DNA of 12,891 nucleotides, taken from NCBI GenBank assembly GCA_030626685.1, contig DAOUTL010000022.1, positions 1 to 12,891 of the forward strand, written 5' to 3'. Positions 6,986 to 12,891 of the stretch are shown here, piece by piece (the first letter of the stretch is position 1; every line of letters begins with the position of its first letter). The DNA comes from Candidatus Bathyarchaeota archaeon. GTDB lineage: Archaea > Thermoproteota > Bathyarchaeia > Bathyarchaeales > Bathycorpusculaceae. The notes under the pieces were generated by a model that was not told the DNA's origin, did not search any database, and worked only from the letters and a program-made list of their open reading frames with translations. Position numbers and translations under genes: made by a program.

Positions 6986-7982
6986 TAGCTTTTCCTCCTT
7001 CACTATCGTATAGAAAACATGAGACAAAATGTTCGTCTTTTATCTTTATAGAGGTAGGCTTTTCTTTTTTACATATCTCCATGCAACTTTCGCAGCGTGG
7101 GTGAAATCTGCAACCTGAAGGTGGATTAATTAAAGTCGGCACAACCCCTTTTATAACCGGTAGCTGCTTCTCTTTTCTCATTTCTCTCCTTGGAATTGAT
7201 TTCATAAGACTTATAGTGTAAGGATGCTTTGGATTTTTGTAAATGTTCTCCACATAGCCTATTTCTACGATGTTCCCTGCATACATTACCGCGACTCTGT
7301 CACAAATCTGTGCAGCAACAGCTAGATCATGCGTGATGTATAGTATGGTTGTGCTGATTTTTCTACGTAGCTCATCCATTAACTTTAGAATTTGCGCTTG
7401 TATAGTAACATCCAAAGCTGTTGTCGGTTCATCTGCTATTAATAGATCTGGATTGCAAGAAAGCGCAATAGCAATCATAACTCGCTGCCTCATCCCTACG
7501 CTCAGTTCATGAGGATAACTTCTCATCATTCTTCTAGGATCTGGCAACCGCACGAGGTTGAACATTCCAATCGCTTTTTCCTCAGCTTCTTCTTTCCCTA
7601 ATTTTTGGTGAAGTCTAATTACCCGTGTTATTTGCTCTCCGCAAGTAAAAACAGGGTTCAGCGAAGTAGTCGGATTTTGAAATATCATGGAAATGTTCTT
7701 TCCTCTAATCTCCCTCATTGCAAGATCGTCTTTTTTTAGTAATTCTTCCCCGTTAAATATTATTGAACCGCTTTCTATTTTACCCGGAGGGATGGGAATT
7801 AACTTAAGAATAGTGAGAGCCGCTGTTGTTTTTCCACATCCTGATTCACCCACTAAGCCGACGACTTCTCCATTAAATAATTTGAAGTCGTCAATGTCTA
7901 CTGCTTCTACCACTCCCTCATACGTGTGAAAATGTACTTTAAGCTTTTTTATCTCAAGGAGTGCTTTCTTATTTCTTTGCAA
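6978..7982 (-). CDS. oppD: Oligopeptide/dipeptide ABC transporter ATP-binding protein, OppD/DppD type
   Basis: The 334-residue cytoplasmic ATPase pairs with the downstream OppF-type subunit. Walker A is GESGCGKTT (45-53), the Q-loop glutamine is Gln102, Walker B is LLIADEP (180-186) and the switch histidine is His218. The signature is LSVGMRQR (160-167): Val replaces the first Gly of the usual LSGGM. The contact Ser161 and second Gly163 are kept, so activity is still expected. The C-terminal extension has Cys291, Cys297, Cys304 and Cys322 with exactly the x5/x6/x17 spacing of OppF, the candidate [4Fe-4S] ligands, plus one extra Cys300. The start is a TTG four bases after the oppC stop. A GAGGTGA site that contains that stop codon supports it. 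The gene end overlaps the oppF start by eight bases. Confidence 0.94.
   Translation of the reverse strand: MQRNKKALLEIKKLKVHFHTYEGVVEAVDIDDFKLFNGEVVGLVGESGCGKTTAALTILKLIPIPPGKIESGSIIFNGEELLKKDDLAMREIRGKNISMIFQNPTTSLNPVFTCGEQITRVIRLHQKLGKEEAEEKAIGMFNLVRLPDPRRMMRSYPHELSVGMRQRVMIAIALSCNPDLLIADEPTTALDVTIQAQILKLMDELRRKISTTILYITHDLAVAAQICDRVAVMYAGNIVEIGYVENIYKNPKHPYTISLMKSIPRREMRKEKQLPVIKGVVPTLINPPSGCRFHPRCESCMEICKKEKPTSIKIKDEHFVSCFLYDSEGGKANG
6994..7000 (-). promoter_or_regulatory. Ribosome binding site of oppF, inside the oppD coding end
   Basis: AAGGAGG on the leftward strand lies eight bases ahead of ATG 6985 and within the last codons of oppD (Ser-Glu-Gly-Gly-Lys). It favours ATG 6985 over the TTG 14 codons upstream. 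Confidence 0.65.
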
Positions 7983-7986
7983 ATTC

Positions 7987-7993
7987 TCACCTC
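7987..7993 (-). promoter_or_regulatory. Ribosome binding site of oppD overlapping the oppC stop codon
   Basis: GAGGTGA on the leftward strand has its TGA as the oppC stop codon. The TTG of oppD follows four bases later (seven from the GAGG core). The close match to the 16S tail explains use of a TTG start. Confidence 0.6.
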
Positions 7994-8880
7994 AGCAGTC
8001 GTCTAGTCCTCGGGTCTAAAACGTCTCTTAAGCCATCCCCAAGCAAATTGAACGCTAATGCTGCAACGAAGATGGCAAGTCCTGGAAACGTTGAACACCA
8101 CCAGCTTGTGAAAAGATATCCATGCCCTATGTAAGTCATAAGTCCCCATTCGGGTTGAGGTGGCTGCGCACCTAACCCAAGAAAGCTTAAAGCTGAAGAT
8201 GTTAAAAGAACCGATCCGAGATCCATCGTTGCTTGTACTAGCACAGGTGTTAATGAATTTGGCATAATGTGTCGAAATATAATTTTTGTTTTGCTTATCC
8301 CAACGGCTTTGGCTGCTTCTATAAATGGTCTTTCACGAATTGATACAGCTTGTGCGTGAGCTATCCTTGTATACCAAGGCCACCATGAGATGGCTATTGC
8401 AATCATCACGTTATCAATAGAGGGACCTAATATTACACAGATAATCAAAGCCAAAAGAACTGATGGGAAACTCAGGAATATATCAGTTAGCCTCATAATA
8501 AGTTCATCTATTTTCCCTCCAAGAAAACCACCGATAACCCCTAATGGTAAGCCTATTAATAATGCAAGAAGTACCACTACGATAGCGATTTTGAACGATA
8601 TTCTGGTTCCAAATAAAACCCTGCTGAAAATATCTCTTCCCAGTTCATCTGTTCCAAACAGATGTTCACGAGAAGGCAGTTCAAATTTATTTTCAGGAGA
8701 TGCTGCTCCAAGGGCGTCTTGTGGATAGGGTGCAATATAAGGTGCGAATATTGCAACCAATATTAGAAGACCCATGATTATTAAACCAGTAAGTGTAAGG
8801 GGGCCCTTTTTTATAAGATGCAGAGCCAACTGTAATTCTTTTAGTTGGGCTATACGTTTTTCCTTTAAACACTTGAGCAT
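7987..8880 (-). CDS. oppC: Oligopeptide/dipeptide ABC transporter permease, OppC/DppC type
   Basis: The 297-residue integral membrane protein has a cytoplasmic N-terminus and one hydrophobic segment at about 29-52. The OppC-type extracytoplasmic loop follows, with HLFGTDELGRDIFSRVLFGTR (73-93). Five further segments then make up the BPD_transp_1 domain. The EAA loop, EAAKAVGISKTKIIFRHIMPN (188-208), is the site that docks onto the ATPases. ALSFLGLGAQPPQPEWG (230-246) and the end DGLRDVLDPRTRR are also typical of the OppC/DppC/NikC group. The family usually has about 280-310 residues, so this one is complete. It starts with ATG 8880, 21 bases after oppB, with a modest GTGAG-type ribosome binding site. 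It forms the translocation pore with the OppB-type subunit. Confidence 0.95.
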   Translation of the reverse strand: MLKCLKEKRIAQLKELQLALHLIKKGPLTLTGLIIMGLLILVAIFAPYIAPYPQDALGAASPENKFELPSREHLFGTDELGRDIFSRVLFGTRISFKIAIVVVLLALLIGLPLGVIGGFLGGKIDELIMRLTDIFLSFPSVLLALIICVILGPSIDNVMIAIAISWWPWYTRIAHAQAVSIRERPFIEAAKAVGISKTKIIFRHIMPNSLTPVLVQATMDLGSVLLTSSALSFLGLGAQPPQPEWGLMTYIGHGYLFTSWWCSTFPGLAIFVAALAFNLLGDGLRDVLDPRTRRLLR

Positions 8881-8901
8881 GGGTTATCTCACTCACACTT
8901 T

Positions 8902-9924
8902 TTATTTGAGGACTATCCTTGGGTCAAGATAAGCTTGAATAACATCTACCACGAGATTAGCGAGAACGTAGAATAGTGTAATCAGTAATGTAACACCCAC
9001 GATCGCAGTGTAGTCCATGCCAATAGTAGCTTTAGAAGCATACCACCCTAAACCTGGCCAGTTAAATATTAATTCAACCAGAAAAGCTCCTGTTAGGGAA
9101 TAGCCGAAGCTAAGTACCAAAGTAGTTAAAGAGGGTGTGATGGCATTCTTCAATGCATACGTGTAGGTAACAACTTTCTCAGGTATACCATAGGCTCTAG
9201 CTGCTCTGATATAGTCTTCCCCGAGAACTTCCAGCATGCATGTTCTAGTCATTCTAACCACTAACCCAATAGGATAAAGTGCTAGGGTAAGAGCGGGTAA
9301 AATGGTATGAGCTGCAGCATCTTGAAAAGCCACCCAGTTCCCCGTGATTAAAGAATCAATCAAGTAAAAACCTGTTATATGAGTTATTGGATAGCTCACT
9401 TTAACAGCCCATGATAAACGTCCACAAACTGGAAGTATTCCGATATATTTAAAGAAAAGAAGCTGTAATAGCATGCCAATCCAGAAGGTTGGTAAAGATA
9501 CTCCGCCGATAGCCATTAGTCTGCTTGAATGATCTTCAATTTTATCTTTTCTTTTAGCAGAAATTACTCCTAAAGGAAGACCTACTACCAACCCGATGAT
9601 CATAGCAGTTGTTACTAGTTCTAAGGATGCAGGTAGAAATGTCATGATATCTGTACTAACTGGGCGATGTGTAATGAACGAAATTCCAAGATTCCCGTGG
9701 AAAATACCAACTATGTATCTGTAATATTGCTCATACAACGGCTTATCCAAACCCAATTCAATACGTGCTCTATTGATTTGTTCTGCTGTTGCGTGTGGTC
9801 CCACCCATAAAATCAGCGGGTCAGCAGGAACAACTCGCACCACTACGAAGGTTATTAGCGAAACTATAAAAAAGATGGGTATAAGGAGGAGTAAGCGCCT
9901 TATGATGTAGTGTTTTACTCCCAA
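8902..9924 (-). CDS. oppB: Oligopeptide/dipeptide ABC transporter permease, OppB/DppB type
   Basis: The 340-residue integral membrane protein starts with IIRRLLLLIPIFFIVSLITFV (7-27), the usual first membrane helix of OppB/DppB. The conserved VPADPL and ARIELGLDKPLYEQYYRY segments (53-70) follow, then five more membrane helices. The EAA loop is DYIRAARAYGIPEK...YALKNA (237-262). The closing AYLDPRI is also typical. Residues 165-205 form a somewhat long extracytoplasmic insertion (PVCGRLSW...DSLITGN), common in this family and facing the binding protein. The start is a TTG at 9924 with AAGGAG six bases ahead (9931-9936) in the 15-base gap after oppA. No better start is nearby. It partners with OppC to form the channel. 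Confidence 0.95.
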   Translation of the reverse strand: MGVKHYIIRRLLLLIPIFFIVSLITFVVVRVVPADPLILWVGPHATAEQINRARIELGLDKPLYEQYYRYIVGIFHGNLGISFITHRPVSTDIMTFLPASLELVTTAMIIGLVVGLPLGVISAKRKDKIEDHSSRLMAIGGVSLPTFWIGMLLQLLFFKYIGILPVCGRLSWAVKVSYPITHITGFYLIDSLITGNWVAFQDAAAHTILPALTLALYPIGLVVRMTRTCMLEVLGEDYIRAARAYGIPEKVVTYTYALKNAITPSLTTLVLSFGYSLTGAFLVELIFNWPGLGWYASKATIGMDYTAIVGVTLLITLFYVLANLVVDVIQAYLDPRIVLK

Positions 9925-9939
9925 CGGCTTCTCCTTCGG

Positions 9940-11565
9940 TTACTTTTCTTCCCAATACATGTCGTAGAGGTTGAACGCGTTTGGATATGCTGGATTGTCG
10001 ATGTATCCTTTTAGTTCTACTCTCATCGGACGGACGTACGTCCAGTCATAAATGAACAAGGCAGCTGCATCCTCAATGAGTATTCTCTGTGCTTCTTCGT
10101 ACATCTCTTGAGCTTTAGCCGGGTCTATTCCGGTGACTTTGTATGCTTCGTCGATAAGGTCATCATAGTATGGATTGTCATAATATGCACATTCAAACAC
10201 TATATCTTCTGGTGCTACCGAATGGAACATGGAAAGCATCCAACTGTACGGGTCTGGATAGTCAGGCCACCAATAGAATAGGAAAATGTCTTGACGTTCC
10301 TCCGGTGGGCCTGCTGCCTTAGCCATCTGCGCAGTCCAAGTCATAGCTTTGATATCTAATGTTACGCCGATTTTGGCTAGTTCAGCTTTGTATATTTCAG
10401 CAAACTTTCTTTCGTCCTCATCGCCTGCGTTGTAGGTTAGAACAAGTGGTTCTAAATCTTCACCATCTGGGTAACCTGCTTGAGCGAGGAGTTCTCTAGC
10501 CTTTGTAAGATTGTAATTATATTGTGGAAGGGTATCTGAATGGCCGAGTATACCAGCAGGAATTATTCCATGCGACTGAGTTGCATATCCATACCTTATC
10601 TCGCTACAACAAACTTCGTAAGGCACAGCATAAGAAATGGCTTTTCTCAGCAATTTGTTGCTAAGAGGAGAAGGCTCTTGTGTATTCAGCAATCCAAACA
10701 TGTTCTGCCAAGACGGAGCTGTTTGTATTCTAATCTTAGGATTTTTTTCCATGTCTTTTACCATTTCAAACGGCAAATGGTCGACTAGGAAAACCTCACC
10801 ATTTTCTAGCATCATCCTTACGGTAGAAGCTGCCGGAATCGCATACATCAAAACTTTATCAAACTCCTTGCCCGTCCATCCGCCCCAGTAATCATCAAAT
10901 TTTCTGAGAACAACTAATTCTTCAGCTTTGTCGTACTTTTCTACGTAATAAGGACCTGTTCCCAAGTCATGTCCCTCGTAAAACCAGTCATGTCCATGTT
11001 CCTCTGTGCAGATCGGACAGTAAGGATGCGAACAATAGCCTGCGCAGGCTATGACGTCCAAAGGCGCTGGATACTGGAGGTTGAAGCGGACAGTATATTC
11101 ATCAAGAATTTCAATGTTATCAACGCATGCCCAAATGTAAGAGGCTCCTTTACCTCCCTCTATATTTCGCTCTATAGAGTATTTTACTGTCGACGCGTTA
11201 AATTTATGACCGCAATGGAATTTCACACCTTCTCTTAAATGAAACGTCCAGTGCATAACATCTTCAGACACGCTCCAGCTTGTTGCTAACAGTGGCTTAA
11301 CAGTTTTTGAAACAGAATCCCAGTGCGTAAGCCCTTCATACACGCTGTTTAAGATGCTTATTTCATTTGAGAAAGTTTCACCTGGATCCCAAAACACCCA
11401 AACGTCGCTCCCAACCCAAGCAAATACTCCTACTTTCTCTTCAGCCGGTGCTGGTGGTTTAATTAGAAACCATCCTAGAACTACTGCTACAACGATAATC
11501 ACTGCTATAATTACCGCTTGGATTTTAGTCACAGCTTTCTTTTGTGGGAAAACTTTTTTACTCAT
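9940..11565 (-). CDS. oppA: Membrane-anchored peptide/solute-binding protein of the ABC importer (SBP_bac_5 family)
   Basis: This 541-residue extracellular receptor is the first gene of the block. The basic N-terminus (1-14) and a hydrophobic stretch at about 15-36 have no lipobox cysteine, so the protein is probably held by an uncleaved N-terminal anchor, as is common in archaea. The family-5 binding-protein fold follows: the SNEISILNSVYEGLT region, the WTFHLREGVKFH signature (106-117), LGTGPYYVEKY (201-211), LLRKAISYAVPYE (305-317), and the C-terminal lobe ending in NAFNLYDMYW. Residues 174-192 are odd. Cys174, Cys178, Cys183, Cys186, His190 and His192 cluster where relatives have a plain loop before GTGPY. 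They could form disulfides or bind metal. The ATG start follows GAAGGA by seven bases (11573-11578). Family members bind peptides, nickel, opines or other solutes, so the substrate is not fixed by sequence. Confidence 0.94.
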   Translation of the reverse strand: MSKKVFPQKKAVTKIQAVIIAVIIVVAVVLGWFLIKPPAPAEEKVGVFAWVGSDVWVFWDPGETFSNEISILNSVYEGLTHWDSVSKTVKPLLATSWSVSEDVMHWTFHLREGVKFHCGHKFNASTVKYSIERNIEGGKGASYIWACVDNIEILDEYTVRFNLQYPAPLDVIACAGYCSHPYCPICTEEHGHDWFYEGHDLGTGPYYVEKYDKAEELVVLRKFDDYWGGWTGKEFDKVLMYAIPAASTVRMMLENGEVFLVDHLPFEMVKDMEKNPKIRIQTAPSWQNMFGLLNTQEPSPLSNKLLRKAISYAVPYEVCCSEIRYGYATQSHGIIPAGILGHSDTLPQYNYNLTKARELLAQAGYPDGEDLEPLVLTYNAGDEDERKFAEIYKAELAKIGVTLDIKAMTWTAQMAKAAGPPEERQDIFLFYWWPDYPDPYSWMLSMFHSVAPEDIVFECAYYDNPYYDDLIDEAYKVTGIDPAKAQEMYEEAQRILIEDAAALFIYDWTYVRPMRVELKGYIDNPAYPNAFNLYDMYWEEK

Positions 11566-11610
11566 TTTTATTTCCTTCTTTATTTTTATCTTTTTTCCTT
11601 TTCAAAGGTC

Positions 11611-11622
11611 GATAATAATAAA
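11611..11622 (-). promoter_or_regulatory. Probable promoter of the nine-gene transporter/catabolic block
   Basis: TTTATTATTATC on the leftward strand is a TATA-like box. A transcript starting about 25 bases downstream (near 11588) would carry a leader of about 22 bases with the GAAGGA site ahead of the oppA ATG. No other gap in the block exceeds 21 bases, so this is the only evident promoter for all nine genes. The surrounding A+T richness lowers certainty about the exact box. Confidence 0.4.
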
Positions 11623-11865
11623 CGCATGGTATTAATAAGATTTGTTGTGGTTGAGAAGATTCTGGGCTGGGGATTAAACAAGGAAGAGTTCTTGCATAAA
11701 GCTAAGCACATGTGACTCGGGGTTTTGCGCCTTTGCTGTTTCTCCCCCCTTCTTTCTTTCCGCACTTCTCCTTCACTGTCAACGAACCATTATCCACACA
11801 ACATCCGGCGAAGGCTAATCCTATAGCAGCAATTTTAATATTCCTTTTCCCCCATTTTTAACAAC

Positions 11866-11882
11866 GTTATTTTCAAAATAAC
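11866..11882. repeat. Perfect 17-base palindrome, possible operator or terminator
   Basis: GTTATTTT and AAAATAAC flank a single central base, a perfect 8-base inverted repeat. It begins 15 bases beyond the stop codon of the leftward membrane protease gene and lies about 250 bases upstream of the transporter promoter. As RNA it could fold into a 6-base stem with a 5-base loop. As DNA it has the symmetry expected of a dimeric regulator's site. The A+T richness makes chance possible. Confidence 0.35.
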
Positions 11883-11896
11883 ACTCGGAAAATCTT

Positions 11897-12637
11897 CTAT
11901 ACACCAAATGTATGCGTATGTGTGCACTTGTTATATAGTTTAATTAGAAAGGGATAGAGAATAACAACCAACAGGGCGACCAAGCCTTCGACAAGCCAAG
12001 GGTCTAACGCAGTATTGTAGTAAGCCCAGACGGCTGAAAAATCCACAAAAGCGTGGTATGCACTTGCCATAAGAAAGCCTAGCAAAGGTTTGTTCTGAAA
12101 GAGAAAGTAGACAAAGAATGCTGTGAGAGCTGCATGAAGGAATATAGCAGAGACCCTCTCAATGGGTCCCAACAGAACGTTCATATCCAGCATCAAAGGC
12201 TCGCTTGCTGAGATCACAGTGAAATAAGCTGAAACTCCCAAGAGTAAAGCTTCCAGCATACCAGCCCCAAACCCTGCTCCTAAGCCGTAACATACACCAT
12301 CCTTGGCGGCGCTTATCCTCCTTCTAAAGGCGAACACTCCTATAGGCTTAAGCAACTCCTCGAATACGCCAGCAAGCAAGGCCCCCATAACAACCACATT
12401 AAGGCTCCCCAAAAGCTCCTCTCCTGCGGCATCTAACGGAATGCCCCAAATGGAAAACAAAGCCAATGAAATGATTTGCTTTGGAAGCTGGGCTATAAAC
12501 CAACCCACAGCCCCAAAGCCCAGTATGACCCAGAAAAGGCTACCATACCGCCTTCGCCGCCAAATAAAGATAGCCGCAACCAAAGATGGAACAGTTGCTA
12601 ATAGGAAAAGAGTTAAAACTATGCCCTCAACGCCCAT
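11897..12637 (-). CDS. Multi-pass membrane protein, YhfC/PrsW-like glutamic intramembrane protease family
   Basis: From ATG 12637 the protein has 246 residues with about seven hydrophobic segments. Conserved polar residues lie inside or beside membrane helices. Glu93-Glu94 are in VFEELLKPIG, Glu129 in GAGFGAGMLEALLLG, Glu160-Arg161 and His168 in ERVSAIFLHAALTAF, and His195 and Asp199 in AYHAFVDF. This EE...E...H...H layout is that of the YhfC, PrsW and CPBP (Abi) group of intramembrane proteases. The length and the GLGAGFGxGxxEA and ERxxAIxxHxAL segments point to YhfC most of all. The substrate and role are unknown. Longer starts exist (ATG at 12664 or 12676, TTG at 12682). ATG 12637 is preferred because the TATA box at 12685-12692 predicts a transcript start near 12663, and a GGAG site (12648-12651) follows. 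The C-terminus ends in a short His/Thr run. Confidence 0.82.
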   Translation of the reverse strand: MGVEGIVLTLFLLATVPSLVAAIFIWRRRRYGSLFWVILGFGAVGWFIAQLPKQIISLALFSIWGIPLDAAGEELLGSLNVVVMGALLAGVFEELLKPIGVFAFRRRISAAKDGVCYGLGAGFGAGMLEALLLGVSAYFTVISASEPLMLDMNVLLGPIERVSAIFLHAALTAFFVYFLFQNKPLLGFLMASAYHAFVDFSAVWAYYNTALDPWLVEGLVALLVVILYPFLIKLYNKCTHTHTFGV

Positions 12638-12684
12638 CTTCACCCATCTCCACAAATAAAACATGCTTAAGTTCATTCCCAATT

Positions 12685-12692
12685 TATTTAAA
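12685..12692 (-). promoter_or_regulatory. Consensus archaeal TATA box of the membrane protease gene
   Basis: TTTAAATA on the leftward strand is an exact archaeal TATA consensus, preceded by a purine-rich GCGAAGTG that could serve as the TFB recognition element. The predicted start near 12663 leaves a leader of about 26 bases to the ATG at 12637. Confidence 0.55.
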
Positions 12693-12705
12693 CACTTCGC
12701 AAAAC

Positions 12706-12718
12706 TTAATTATAATAT
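12706..12718 (+). promoter_or_regulatory. TATA-like promoter element of the rightward threonine-synthase-like gene
   Basis: TTAATTATAATAT on the rightward strand follows GCAAAAC, a plausible TFB element. A transcript start near 12737 would give a short leader of about 15 bases ahead of ATG 12752. It lies back to back with the TATA box of the leftward membrane protease gene. Confidence 0.45.
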
Positions 12719-12751
12719 CTCAAATTAGCCTACAATAGGTTGTTAGAAGAG

Positions 12752-12891
12752 ATGTATGCAACTGGCTTAAAATGTGTAAATTGTGGAAGTACTTTTCCTC
12801 TACAGCCTGAATATTTCGTCTGTCCAAAATGTGGAGTAGACAAAGTCAAGGGAATTTCTGTGTTTCGGGGAATCACAGAGGTTCAGTATAA
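12752..12891 (+). CDS. N-terminal zinc ribbon of a probable threonine synthase (3' end outside window)
   Basis: An open frame runs from ATG 12752 past the end of the window, giving 46 complete codons. The visible part is MYATGLKCVNCG followed by YFVCPKCG, a Cys-x2-Cys...Cys-x2-Cys zinc ribbon of about 21 residues. It closely resembles the ribbon at the start of many archaeal and bacterial threonine synthases (type GLxCxxCGxxYPLxPxYxCxxC). Those are PLP enzymes that convert O-phosphohomoserine to threonine. The segment after the ribbon (VDKVKGISVFRGITEVQY) is less typical, and the catalytic domain lies out of view, so another zinc-ribbon protein is possible. The ribosome binding site is weak (AGAAGAG directly before the ATG). 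An in-frame TTG lies four codons upstream. Confidence 0.5.
   Translation, partial: MYATGLKCVNCGSTFPLQPEYFVCPKCGVDKVKGISVFRGITEVQY

Larger units (their letters stand above)
11566..11896. other. 331-base intergenic region upstream of the transporter block
   Basis: This gap separates the oppA start from the stop of the membrane protease gene, both read leftward. It holds the probable oppA promoter and a 17-base palindrome (11866-11882). A 29-codon rightward frame (11626-11715) has a protein-like end, EKILGWGLNKEEFLHKAKHM, which could be a gene remnant or chance. It also has a pyrimidine-rich run around 11741-11762. No RNA gene or complete coding sequence was found. Confidence 0.6.

Noticed and set aside
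6108..7127. 26-base repeat considered as a mobile-element or recombination target
   Set aside because: Both copies lie in phase within the same conserved motif of two paralogous ATPases, so coding descent explains it better.
11707..11855. Leftward frame with a hydrophobic stretch followed by GCC, resembling a short lipoprotein signal
   Set aside because: The frame has no credible start codon or ribosome binding site, and the part after the hydrophobic stretch is low-complexity Lys/Gly/Arg.
12303..12659. Rightward open frame of 118 codons opposite the membrane protease gene
   Set aside because: It is antisense to a multi-pass membrane protein with clear family motifs and has no supporting signals.
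1..12891. tRNA, rRNA, CRISPR array or insertion sequence
   Set aside because: Reading both strands, I saw no tRNA-like T-loop/anticodon arrangement, no regularly spaced repeats, no transposase motif and no terminal inverted repeats with target duplication.

Overview
The window looks archaeal. TATA-like boxes with purine-rich upstream elements lie about 25 bases ahead of the inferred transcript starts. Shine-Dalgarno sites are strong, TTG start codons are frequent, and the peptide-binding protein is held by an uncleaved N-terminal membrane anchor instead of a lipobox. The mix of gene families (S49 peptidase with an extra domain, Opp-type ABC transporter, DUF917, hydantoin-racemase-like enzyme) would fit the Bathyarchaeia/Thermoproteota, but no taxonomic marker gene is present, so the phylum is an inference.

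Layout. (1) Bases 1-132: the tail of a small Lys-rich protein with a Cys-x-Cys motif, read rightward. (2) 251-1369: a fold-type I PLP aminotransferase, read leftward. (3) 1533-3164: a membrane-anchored S49 (SppA-type) peptidase with an additional C-terminal domain, read rightward. The aminotransferase and the peptidase diverge from a shared promoter region. (4) 3251-11565: one leftward block of nine closely packed genes, in transcription order oppA-oppB-oppC-oppD-oppF-DUF917-hydantoin-racemase-like-nitroreductase-small conserved protein. (5) 11566-11896: a 331-base gap holding the promoter of that block and a 17-base palindrome. (6) 11897-12637: a membrane protein of the YhfC/PrsW-like glutamic intramembrane protease type, read leftward. 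(7) 12752 to the end: the N-terminal zinc ribbon of a probable threonine synthase, diverging from the membrane protease.

The nine-gene block is the most interesting part. It has one visible promoter (about 11611-11622), gene gaps of at most 21 bases, and three overlapping junctions. At two of these, the ribosome binding site of the next gene lies inside the tail of the preceding coding sequence. It joins a complete dipeptide/oligopeptide-type importer (binding protein, two permeases, two ATPases) to a DUF917 protein (the family now associated with S-methyl-thiohydantoin desulfurase), a two-cysteine racemase of the hydantoin/Asp/Glu type, an FMN nitroreductase and a small conserved protein. 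I infer an import-and-catabolise unit for a cyclic amide, (thio)hydantoin or modified-peptide substrate. No hydantoinase or carbamoylase lies in the window, so the pathway is either completed elsewhere or is different chemistry. By eye, the aminotransferase and peptidase genes are richer in G+C than the transporter genes.

Several obvious longest-frame starts were moved to internal starts with better ribosome binding sites (peptidase, oppF, DUF917, membrane protease). No tRNA, rRNA, CRISPR array or insertion sequence was recognised.
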